Origin: Bacteroidales bacterium
GTDB lineage: Bacteria > Bacteroidota > Bacteroidia > Bacteroidales > Paludibacteraceae
DNA: 64,000 bases
Direction: 5' to 3'
Assembly (NCBI GenBank): GCA_015061185.1
Contig: SUWZ01000007.1
Coordinates: forward strand, 1 to 64,000
The notes beneath the pieces are model-generated. The model did not search any database. It was not told where the DNA came from and was given only the letters and a program-made list of their open reading frames with translations. The first letter of the stretch is position 1, and each line of letters begins with the position of its first letter. The position numbers were made by a program, and so were the translations under genes. Below are positions 27,885-36,446 of this stretch, piece after piece.

Positions 27885-28997
27885 TTAAGGCTTTGAATAT
27901 AGGTGTTTTGCATTCAGCAAAACTTTATTAGGTACGGTAAATTTAATATGTCTTCCTCCATTCTTTTCAAAGAGTTCGAAGAATAGATTATGCTTGTTAG
28001 GTATGGTAAATCTCTTAAAAAAGAAGACAACCGAATAGCAACCTTTTGCAGCAATCCGCTCCGACTCACTTTCAGAATAAATATATATAGGGATTTTTTC
28101 ATCTGTTTGAAATGCTTGTTTCTTTGAAGTCCTTTTGTTGATTACGTAACTTTTGATAAAATCAATCTCGTAATCCACTTGAGAATTATTTTGGACATCC
28201 AAAAAAAACATCATAACATCATTATGTACAAATATCGAACGAAGTCCAAAAACCATTTTATTCTCCATAACTCCTAAATTTCTCAATTGTGTGCCCTCTT
28301 TTAATATCTTTTTAGCCAAATTTTTCATTTCAGGTTCTCTCAAAGAATAGTCTGAAAAAATAGCTTCCACTTGACTCTCATTCGAAATATTGTAATTGAC
28401 AACATTCGGAGATTCATTATAGGTGACGATAAAAGGATAAAGGTTCCCATCTTCTGTAACTATAGTAAGAGAAGTTTCGTCAAAAAATTCAAAACCGGAT
28501 GCAACAGATTTACATTTTATAACATTATCAATGCCCTCAGCTTGTTCTGCAATAATTGTATCTACACCGGCACTGACCTCCACCACTTTTTTATCAAAAA
28601 TAAGATGACTTGTTTGTTTATGAGAAAGTTCTATTTCATAAAAAGGGATTTCAGAACGAACGTCACTCACTTGAAAAGCAATAAAGGGTAAGTTGGTTCC
28701 ATAATTGAGTTTAAAAGTATGAACAATACCATCCATAGTGATAATTGTAATACTTGTGCTTTCGAAATAAGGAATTTCACTTTTGATCCTTAGAATAGAA
28801 GGGATAACACTCTTTTCGATACGAATATCTTCTGTTCCCATATCAGCATACTTGATGTCACTATTAAATTTCAGATAGAGCCATTTCGTGTCAGAAATTT
28901 CCAACGAATCAGTCTTACTTCCTACTAAATTGGCAGCAAAAAGAGCCGGAAAATAGAAACAAAACAATATACATAAATACAATTTCCTATTTTTCAT
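27885..28997 (-). CDS. traN: Conjugative transposon protein TraN (DUF4138-like)
   Basis: 370 aa with NNSQVDYEIDFIKSYVINKRTSKKQAFQ typical of Bacteroidetes TraN, at the end of an overlapping tra cluster. Confidence 0.85.
   Translation of the reverse strand: MKNRKLYLCILFCFYFPALFAANLVGSKTDSLEISDTKWLYLKFNSDIKYADMGTEDIRIEKSVIPSILRIKSEIPYFESTSITIITMDGIVHTFKLNYGTNLPFIAFQVSDVRSEIPFYEIELSHKQTSHLIFDKKVVEVSAGVDTIIAEQAEGIDNVIKCKSVASGFEFFDETSLTIVTEDGNLYPFIVTYNESPNVVNYNISNESQVEAIFSDYSLREPEMKNLAKKILKEGTQLRNLGVMENKMVFGLRSIFVHNDVMMFFLDVQNNSQVDYEIDFIKSYVINKRTSKKQAFQTDEKIPIYIYSESESERIAAKGCYSVVFFFKRFTIPNKHNLFFELFEKNGGRHIKFTVPNKVLLNAKHLYSKP
28133..28188. repeat. 56-bp direct repeat, copy inside traN
   Basis: See 26711-26766; encodes NSQVDYEIDFIKSYVINK on the minus strand. 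Confidence 0.95.
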
Positions 28998-30129
28998 TCG
29001 TCTTAATTATTAGTTTATAGTTAGCCGGCAAAGTAACTTTAGTTCTACGAATTGAACCGGTAACTACATTTTTTGCAGCATTAACAATTGCATTTGCTCC
29101 GGAACTCACAATCCCTGTAAGTCCGCTAAAATTAACATCCGCAGAAGAAACAGTCTCACTTGAAGCCTCTGTTTTAGCATCATTTACCAAATTGTCCGGA
29201 ATATAAATTCCCAAGAAACCATCTTGATCATATATCCTCCCTCTGAAAGGATAAATATTATTCCGAAATGCTATATTTTCAATATCAATATTTACTCTAT
29301 TCTCGGAAAACGAAGCCATACCAAAAATGATTGTATTACGCGGAATCATAAAACCATCAACCTCAATCGGGTCTAATATTCTCAACTTAATTTGAGAAGA
29401 TTCTGTAATGTCCTTTTGTTCTCCATGAATCACAGCTCGAACACTCCCTTTGGGAGCTGTGGAGGTAGCTGAAACACCTAACGTTCTAAATCCATTTTTA
29501 TTTTTAGTTGTCTTTACCTCTTTTTCATTTTCAGTTGGTTCATCTTCTGTCGAAGAAGATGTTTGTGGCAGTTCATTCACAACTTTCTTACCATAATACA
29601 ACTCCTGTAACCGACGTTCTCTTTCTGCAATTTCTGCTTGCATTTTGGCCTCCCAATCTTCCGCAGTCTCATCCTTTGCTGTTCTTGTAGCACTTCCACC
29701 ACTCCCTTTTCGAGGAGTCCTTTGAGCAATCTGTTTTCTATTGGGAATAATCGGGGCTCCCGAAGAACCAACAACCACCTCTTTTAGAGTCTCAAATAGA
29801 CTTTCGTCAATAGTTGTATCCAAAATATTTGTCTCTTTCTCCACGTCCTCTTCCAAAAACAGAAACGAATTATTTGCCTCTTCCAACTCCTTTTCTTGCT
29901 TCAGTAGATGAGTAGCCTGCTTGAAAGCCTCTAACCTATCATTAGGAATTTCGTCCACCATTACATCAGGCAAAGTATCAAGATTTAATGCAACTTCTTC
30001 AACCGAATAATTCGCTTGTGACCCACCTCCCAGCATATAGAAAATAGACAAAAAACCGACAAAGAAAAAGAGTGTACACCCCTGAACAATAAGCAATTTC
30101 CTTTTTAATTTATCATCAATTTTCATCAT
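28987..30129 (-). CDS. traM: Conjugative transposon protein TraM
   Basis: 380 aa with single N-terminal TM, EDWEAKMQAEIAERERRLQELYYGKK and a VirB10-like C-terminal half (GFMIPRNTIIFGMASF). Confidence 0.88.
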   Translation of the reverse strand: MMKIDDKLKRKLLIVQGCTLFFFVGFLSIFYMLGGGSQANYSVEEVALNLDTLPDVMVDEIPNDRLEAFKQATHLLKQEKELEEANNSFLFLEEDVEKETNILDTTIDESLFETLKEVVVGSSGAPIIPNRKQIAQRTPRKGSGGSATRTAKDETAEDWEAKMQAEIAERERRLQELYYGKKVVNELPQTSSSTEDEPTENEKEVKTTKNKNGFRTLGVSATSTAPKGSVRAVIHGEQKDITESSQIKLRILDPIEVDGFMIPRNTIIFGMASFSENRVNIDIENIAFRNNIYPFRGRIYDQDGFLGIYIPDNLVNDAKTEASSETVSSADVNFSGLTGIVSSGANAIVNAAKNVVTGSIRRTKVTLPANYKLIIKTNEK

Positions 30130-30433
30130 CTTTTCGCATATTAAGTGTATCCACCCCCTCCACTAACATCAAAAAAGAATCTTTAGAGGCTGAAAAATGG
30201 TCGTGAACACGATTCAGTTCATTACTAAGTGCATCTAATTGATCTTGTGAAATCGTCTGATTATCTCCCGAAGATATACTTTGCCACCCCTCAGATGTAC
30301 GCATAATTTTTATCACAGACTTAGTTGCAAAACCCAGAATCAAGATAGAACAAAGAAGAATAACGTATGTTTTTCTTTCAACAACCGGAATTTTGTTTAA
30401 ATACTCCGACAATTTTTCTTTTAAATTATTCAT
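30116..30433 (-). CDS. traL: TraL-like small membrane protein (DUF3989-like)
   Basis: 105 aa with one TM, located between TraK and TraM; overlaps traM. Confidence 0.7.
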   Translation of the reverse strand: MNNLKEKLSEYLNKIPVVERKTYVILLCSILILGFATKSVIKIMRTSEGWQSISSGDNQTISQDQLDALSNELNRVHDHFSASKDSFLMLVEGVDTLNMRKDDEN

Positions 30434-30448
30434 AAAATAGACAATATA

Positions 30449-31069
30449 TTATCGTTGAACACTTTTAATTTCGGTCATATCATTTACCTGCCAATTATTA
30501 ATAATAAAACCATGCGGATTATTGTCTGAACGAGGAGAATTAATCAATTCACAAGATGTTATAAGTCGGTAATAAGAGACAGAAGATCTTCTCATGATAG
30601 AACTCACAGCATAAGTCTTAGCCGTATAGGGATAAACATCCATATTCAAGCAAATTGAATCGATACGAATTTCATTAATAATTCCTGCACCAATCATCTT
30701 TTGGTAATAACCACTTTCCTGACGAGTTTTATAAAATTCAAGGGCAGAATTATCAGCCAAGAATAGAGCCTGTTTCACGTTATCTTCGATAGCAGCACCA
30801 TCAGGAGCTAAAGTAAAGAACAGCTCATGAAACCATTTAACGTGTGCTTTAGCCTCTGCCGGTTTATTCATATAAACATCTTGCGAAAGAGCCAACATCA
30901 AAGATTTCCCATTATCTAATACGTAAACTTTTTCTCTCTGTTTTTCAGCAAATTGATAGGATTGAAATATCGCATAAGCCGACACTCCCAAAGCGAGAAG
31001 AGTAATTCCAATCAAATAGAATCGAGAGAGCGCAAATGCCCCTTGAATATTTCTCAAACTTTTTAACAT
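30449..31069 (-). CDS. traK: Conjugative transposon protein TraK
   Basis: 206 aa. SYQFAEKQREKVYVLDNGKSLMLAL and EAKAHVKWFHELFFTLAPD are typical of TraK. Confidence 0.88.
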   Translation of the reverse strand: MLKSLRNIQGAFALSRFYLIGITLLALGVSAYAIFQSYQFAEKQREKVYVLDNGKSLMLALSQDVYMNKPAEAKAHVKWFHELFFTLAPDGAAIEDNVKQALFLADNSALEFYKTRQESGYYQKMIGAGIINEIRIDSICLNMDVYPYTAKTYAVSSIMRRSSVSYYRLITSCELINSPRSDNNPHGFIINNWQVNDMTEIKSVQR

Positions 31070-32154
31070 TGTTGCACATTTTTAGGTAAGACCTCTTGTT
31101 TAATTTGAGGTTGAAAAATAACCTTTGCACCCTTCGCTTTTCTAAAGAACTTCAGCACATTTGAAGGCAAACCGGAACTTGATGCACCTCCAATCATTCT
31201 TGCTGCAGCTGCAGAGCCGGCAATAGTAATTCCTCCCATAAGTCCTTCCATTGTTCCGGCACTTACAACATAAGAGGCAATATTCGGTATCATCAAGTAT
31301 AAAACTATGAATGCGATTAAGAAAATGATATATGAAATTGTTATAGACATTAAAGCAGAATCAACGCTTGACATCGAGTCTGTCAACGCAGCAATAGCCT
31401 CTTTGTAATATTCGATATGCGTGCTTATCAACAATACATTCAACTTATTAATAATCACATCCATAATATTTGCGATGGGAATAAATAAGCAAACATTTAT
31501 ATATTTCCCCACCCAAGAGACCCAATTACCTTTAAAAGCAGGCAAAACAGACATAGCAAAAGCAAAAGGCCCCAAAACAATTAAAATAATTCGGAAAGCA
31601 TAACTCACCACTCTGAGAGTCAACTTTATAGCACCAAAAATAATTGAAGCAAAGTATTCCAATGACTCCAGAAGGAGATTAATGCAATTATCCAATAAAT
31701 GTTCAAAGAAAGTGGTCACAGAACTCACTTTGAAAATATTGCTCCAAAAGGTTGTTCCTTCTTGCTCCAAAGCAGCCTCTTTTTCTCTAAACTCAGTTCT
31801 CACATCCACCAACTTTTCTTTCTCTTTCATCAATTCCTTTCTATCTAACGCCAAATTCTCTGTATAAGCATTAATAGGAGACAAAATACCATCAACAAGA
31901 TTATATACCAATGAGAAGTTCATAATAACAATTCCAATAATGAAGGGCCGAATAAGCACAGAGAAATCGATCGGACTCCCTTTTGCCCAAGTTTTCATTA
32001 ATAAATTTCCCAAATAAACAAGAGCAAACATTCCACACAGAAAAAAACACAATTCTGTTAATCCGGAAAGTTTTTCCAAGCAACCATTAAATAAATTCTC
32101 TGCAAACTTATTAGAAAACAAAGAGGAAAGGTTAATAGTAGATTCGTTATTCAT
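31063..32154 (-). CDS. traJ: Conjugative transposon protein TraJ (VirB6-like multi-TM)
   Basis: 363 aa polytopic protein in the canonical position between TraI and TraK. Confidence 0.85.
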   Translation of the reverse strand: MNNESTINLSSLFSNKFAENLFNGCLEKLSGLTELCFFLCGMFALVYLGNLLMKTWAKGSPIDFSVLIRPFIIGIVIMNFSLVYNLVDGILSPINAYTENLALDRKELMKEKEKLVDVRTEFREKEAALEQEGTTFWSNIFKVSSVTTFFEHLLDNCINLLLESLEYFASIIFGAIKLTLRVVSYAFRIILIVLGPFAFAMSVLPAFKGNWVSWVGKYINVCLFIPIANIMDVIINKLNVLLISTHIEYYKEAIAALTDSMSSVDSALMSITISYIIFLIAFIVLYLMIPNIASYVVSAGTMEGLMGGITIAGSAAAARMIGGASSSGLPSNVLKFFRKAKGAKVIFQPQIKQEVLPKNVQQC

Positions 32155-32157
32155 ACT

Positions 32158-32772
32158 TTAGAAATTTATAAAAGAAAACAGAAAATCTTCTCTATTTGTA
32201 GAGACATAAGGAGACAAATACCTAAGATAAATATCATTCATTTCATCCGAAGTCATTTCCATCTCTCTCTTCAAGGTTCTAAGTTCTTGAAGACGCTCAA
32301 AATCAGATAATGTCACACCTTTATCCGCATTCTTATCAGAAACAACCGCAGTTGCTTTTTTTGAAATTTCACTAATGTTATCGCAACAGTTAATCATTTC
32401 AGCAATACACATAAATTTTTCATCATTGCTGAGGAGGTCTGATTTAAAAATTGCATTTTGCATAGATTTGAAATTTTGCACAATATTTTCCCCCACAGAA
32501 ATAATATCCACCACCTCTTGGGCACTCTTTACGAAAGAGGAAACAATTTCAATATTTTGCTGTAATTTCCGACTCTGATCCAACGCTTTTCTAGCAAGAT
32601 CAATCTGTTCGATAAACTTATATTTCTGCTCAATTTGTTCTGTCATTTCTTCGGTAGCCAACACAAACCTCTGAGCCACAGATGCGGGGTCAGAAATAAC
32701 CATAGCCCCCTGCGCATACATATTTAAATGCAAAGTGATAGCCAAACAAAAAGAATAAAGTAATTTTTTCAT
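32158..32772 (-). CDS. traI: TraI-like exported protein (DUF4141-like)
   Basis: 204 aa with signal peptide and coiled helical body, positioned between TraG and TraJ. Confidence 0.75.
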   Translation of the reverse strand: MKKLLYSFCLAITLHLNMYAQGAMVISDPASVAQRFVLATEEMTEQIEQKYKFIEQIDLARKALDQSRKLQQNIEIVSSFVKSAQEVVDIISVGENIVQNFKSMQNAIFKSDLLSNDEKFMCIAEMINCCDNISEISKKATAVVSDKNADKGVTLSDFERLQELRTLKREMEMTSDEMNDIYLRYLSPYVSTNREDFLFSFINF

Positions 32773-35273
32773 GATTTAAATTGTTTAATATAACAAGGAA
32801 TAGCTTTTAAAATACTATTTCCATTTTCTCTCATTAGATTTTGCAATCTTCCTTTTTCTTCCTTATCAGTTGTAAAGGTACAATACTCCTCATCACTAAC
32901 TTCCACACCATAAACAGCACAAAAATTTCTCAGTGAAATAAAGACCTCTTTGTAACGAGAACGAGAAGTAAAATTCAGATTATTGTTAACAGAAAACAGG
33001 ATGTTTTGCTCTTTTTTCGATAGGGACAAAATTTCTTGAATGATTGATACCTTCTCCTTAAAATCTCTCAAATCCAATAAGATTTTACAATGAGACTGGG
33101 TAATCATAATATCTTTAATAAATTTATTCCCCACCAAATCATCAGGTTCTTGAGTAACGATAGCGATTTCACCAAAATGTTTTCGAGCCGTTCTATAAAG
33201 ATACCCGATAAAAGTTGCCATACCCTCTTTGGCAATAGCTTGCCAAGCCTCTTCAATTAACATCAATTTTCGCTGATCCGATGGCAAACGTCTGATCTTA
33301 TCCATAAAAGTGGCCATGATGATTAAAGTTACAATTGGGAAAAGTGTTTTGTTATCTTTGATGTTATCTAACTCAAAAACAATGAATCGTTTTTCAAGCA
33401 AGTTCAATTCCTCCTTTGAATTCAATAAATGCCCAAACATTCCGCCGGATTCAAAAGGTTTTAAAACTTGTATCAAATCGTCCACATCAAAATTCTCGAC
33501 TCTTACACACAATTCATTTTGGATATAAGGTTTAAAGATTGATATGAGATAATGATAAAAAGTATCAAAACAAGGAGTGATAGAACGATCATCGCAAATG
33601 ACATCAATGTAATTGTAAATTGCCACTTTTATATGAGTGGACTCAGTATTACTTAATCCCATATCCCCCTTCCATAATGTTTTTATAAGAGTGAGCAGCT
33701 GTTCTTTTTTCTCCTCTGAGTAGTCATAATTTTTCTCATAGAAGGGATTAAAAGATAGTGGTTTATCCTCAGTATAAGTAAAATATAAACCGTCATCGGA
33801 ATTCGTTTCTTCATTGATTAAATGACAAAGACCTTGATAAGAATCACCCACATCGACTAAAACGACATGACAACCCTGTTCCCAATATTGCCTTACTAAA
33901 TTGTTCGTGAAGAAAGATTTTCCCGAACCGGATGGACCAATAATCACCTTGTTACGATTGTCAATCCACCCCTTTTTTTTAGGATAATCATCCAAATCAA
34001 TTCTCACCGGTACTCCTGCCAATCTATCAGTTAAATAGATTCCAAAGTCAGAACTACCTACCATGTTTTTATAATTAGTGTCAAAGTTTAGAAAGCAACA
34101 AGCTTGCTCCAAAAAAGTCAAGAAAGTTAATTCTTTTGGATATTGAGACGCCGCTCCCGGAATACCTCCCCAAAAGACTTGAGGAACTATTTTTTCTGTT
34201 TTTGTTTTAGTACAGCAGTTAATTTTAGACATTGCCGCCTCAACCAGCGCATTCTTATCCAACAATTTATTCCAATTCTTATCCCAAGTAATTACATTAA
34301 AGGCACATTTAACAGCTCTTTTTTGGCCTTCATACGCTTCATCCAAAAACTCCATATTACGCTGCAGATTCAAACTGTTCGCTCTGGAAGCATTAGAAAA
34401 AGCCTGCTGTAATTTCCCTTTTTGGCGAATCGAATCAAGAATTTTTTTGTCATCTTCCAAAAAATAATATTGATTGAAAATATGCTCGCAATTCAAAGAC
34501 AATCCTAAATCCGCTGTAAAACTTTGCGGTACATGAAAATTGGGAGGACTTGACAATTTGGAATTATTTGAACAACTGCAAACAAAAGATGGAACTGCAT
34601 CTAAATCTGCGATTGAATGACAAGATACATAATTATCTCCTACCATAAGAGATCCATCCTCAACATGTAGATCGCTCAAAACAGTCCCTCCGGAAAATTT
34701 TAGATTTAAATATTGCTCAATAATTCCTAATTGCAAATCATCTCCCAAAAGTTCACTATCTTCTATCCGTCGTACATAAATACCATTATCCGACAAAATC
34801 TGTATAAACCGAGAAACAGCTTGAGTGAAATCATTCAACCTATTTTCATCCATTTGTTCTTTTGGTATTAACCGATTTCGACATAAAGAAGACAAAACAG
34901 AAGTAGTCTCCATATTCGCTTTACAAGAAAGGGTGATGAAAAGAAAAGAGCGATGAGATAGAAAAGATCTTCCCTGAAAATGAGAAGCATAAGCTGAACT
35001 TAAAAACGAGTTTCCACTTTGTTGTAAATCTACTTTTGAGTATGTGTAAATATCCTGTTTATGTATTATTGTATAATTGGGAAAATCTCTCATTCCGGAT
35101 ACAAAACAATTGTGCAAAGTTTTGTATCTATCAACATCAGAAGTGAACGACTCGATTAAAGTCAGTTCTAAACAAATAGTTACATCAGAAGACTTTGAAA
35201 TAAGAAATCCCCCATCCAACTTCCATAAAGGGAAAACCTTCTCTATCAAATTACTCTTTATATTAAAATTCAT
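32769..35273 (-). CDS. traG: Conjugation system ATPase TraG (VirB4 family)
   Basis: 834 aa. Walker A IIGPSGSGKSFFTNNLVRQYWEQG, Walker B LMLIEEAWQAIA, and the VirB4-like N-terminal region. Confidence 0.95.
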   Translation of the reverse strand: MNFNIKSNLIEKVFPLWKLDGGFLISKSSDVTICLELTLIESFTSDVDRYKTLHNCFVSGMRDFPNYTIIHKQDIYTYSKVDLQQSGNSFLSSAYASHFQGRSFLSHRSFLFITLSCKANMETTSVLSSLCRNRLIPKEQMDENRLNDFTQAVSRFIQILSDNGIYVRRIEDSELLGDDLQLGIIEQYLNLKFSGGTVLSDLHVEDGSLMVGDNYVSCHSIADLDAVPSFVCSCSNNSKLSSPPNFHVPQSFTADLGLSLNCEHIFNQYYFLEDDKKILDSIRQKGKLQQAFSNASRANSLNLQRNMEFLDEAYEGQKRAVKCAFNVITWDKNWNKLLDKNALVEAAMSKINCCTKTKTEKIVPQVFWGGIPGAASQYPKELTFLTFLEQACCFLNFDTNYKNMVGSSDFGIYLTDRLAGVPVRIDLDDYPKKKGWIDNRNKVIIGPSGSGKSFFTNNLVRQYWEQGCHVVLVDVGDSYQGLCHLINEETNSDDGLYFTYTEDKPLSFNPFYEKNYDYSEEKKEQLLTLIKTLWKGDMGLSNTESTHIKVAIYNYIDVICDDRSITPCFDTFYHYLISIFKPYIQNELCVRVENFDVDDLIQVLKPFESGGMFGHLLNSKEELNLLEKRFIVFELDNIKDNKTLFPIVTLIIMATFMDKIRRLPSDQRKLMLIEEAWQAIAKEGMATFIGYLYRTARKHFGEIAIVTQEPDDLVGNKFIKDIMITQSHCKILLDLRDFKEKVSIIQEILSLSKKEQNILFSVNNNLNFTSRSRYKEVFISLRNFCAVYGVEVSDEEYCTFTTDKEEKGRLQNLMRENGNSILKAIPCYIKQFKS

Positions 35274-35583
35274 CTCCTTTTCTAATTATCAATGTACGAA
35301 CACGTTTGTCATTCTGGATTCTTTGATGAAGTTTTCTTGCTCCTCGCTCCATCAATAAGCCGGTTTCTCCATACTTCCCATTTAGATAATAGGCAACTCC
35401 AACAGATCCAATCATCACAATTGCTACCAAAATTATTGAGATTTCAAAAGGAAGAAACAGTCCCAAGATAAAGTAAAGTAAAACTCCAATTACAATCCCC
35501 CCTAAGGCTATAAAAACATAAATGGTTTGTAAACCTTTAAATTCAAACGATCGTCCTACCCCCTTGTTAATGGGATACTCCAT
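35263..35583 (-). CDS. traF: TraF-like protein (DUF4133-like)
   Basis: 106 aa MEYPINKGVGRSFEFKGLQTIYVFIALGG..., overlapping the traG start. Confidence 0.88.
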   Translation of the reverse strand: MEYPINKGVGRSFEFKGLQTIYVFIALGGIVIGVLLYFILGLFLPFEISIILVAIVMIGSVGVAYYLNGKYGETGLLMERGARKLHQRIQNDKRVRTLIIRKGDEF

Positions 35584-35882
35584 TTAAGCAAAAAAGAAAT
35601 TTTTAACAACCATAGAAACAACGCAAGCAATAACAAGTCCACCGACCCAACCGCCGATTTTTTTAGCCGAGTCATTATCTCCATTAAACATTTTATAGGC
35701 CACAACAGCACCGCCTACCAATGCAAATAAACCACAAACAGACATAAACAAAGTTAACGCAGGGAAACCATCTTGTCCAATTGAGTATTGGCTGCCTTTA
35801 ATGCCTCTGAAGCTTGCTTTTGAGAAAATGCCTCACAAACTACAAACAAAAAACAAACTAAATTTAAAAATCTTTTTTTCAT
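35584..35882 (-). pseudogene. traE: TraE-like protein (DUF4134-like) with apparent -1 frameshift
   Basis: Frame 0 gives MKKRFLNLVCFLFVVCEAFSQKQASEALKAANTQLDKMVSLR* (TAA at 35754-35756). The -1 frame continues LTLFMSVCGLFALVGGAVVAYKMFNGDNDSAKKIGGWVGGLVIACVVSMVVKNFFFA*. Immediately upstream of traF. Confidence 0.75.
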
Positions 35883-35893
35883 ATTTAAACTAT

Positions 35894-36100
35894 TTAATTA
35901 TTTACTACTTCCTCATCAAGACTAACTTTTTCATTAGCCTCAACTCCGGATAACGATTTTTTCTTTCTTAATTTATTGATTGAATCCTTTTCGCCTGATA
36001 TGCAACAAACACAGATTGACATCATAATATCCAAACACAAGCAAACAATAACATCGACGAACAGAAAATCCAACCAAGCGATTTCTGACAATCCAAACAT
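35894..36100 (-). CDS. Small hypothetical membrane protein
   Basis: 68-aa ORF upstream of traE on the same strand, with a hydrophobic N-terminus. Confidence 0.5.
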   Translation of the reverse strand: MFGLSEIAWLDFLFVDVIVCLCLDIMMSICVCCISGEKDSINKLRKKKSLSGVEANEKVSLDEEVVNN

Positions 36101-36388
36101 AGTTTTTATATTTTAAACGTTCACTCTTGAACCATTATCAACACCACAAAAAATCATCAGAATACAAACAAAAACTCTCTAATGCGCATGTAGTTATTTA
36201 TCACTGCAAAAGTAGTATAAAAATTCAATATCACAAAATATTTTCATAATTATTTTTACTTTTATTTTTATTTTTTCTTTTCATATTGTTATATTTATTG
36301 ATTTCTTTCATATATTTGGACTTTTCTTTAATAATATACCATATTTAAAGAATATAAATATTTTAGCAGAATGAATGATCCTTCTTTA

Positions 36389-36432
36389 AGGTTGCTCCCA
36401 TAAATGTTTGAAGTCGTTTACGGAAGCAACCT
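36389..36432. terminator. Hairpin between the giant gene and the tra cluster
   Basis: Arms aaggttgctccc / ggaagcaacct around 36389 and 36432. A weak T tract makes terminator function uncertain. Confidence 0.4.
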
Positions 36433-36446
36433 AAAATCAACAATTT

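Noticed and set aside
26711-28188. 56-bp repeats as ICE attL/attR sites
   Set aside because: One copy lies inside intact traN and the interval contains only the CDF gene and traN 3' half, with no integrase. They do not bracket the tra cluster.
35750-35760. Programmed -1 ribosomal frameshift signal in traE
   Set aside because: The junction CTGCGTTAAC lacks an X XXY YYZ heptamer and no downstream pseudoknot was evident. Simple indel or sequencing error is more likely.
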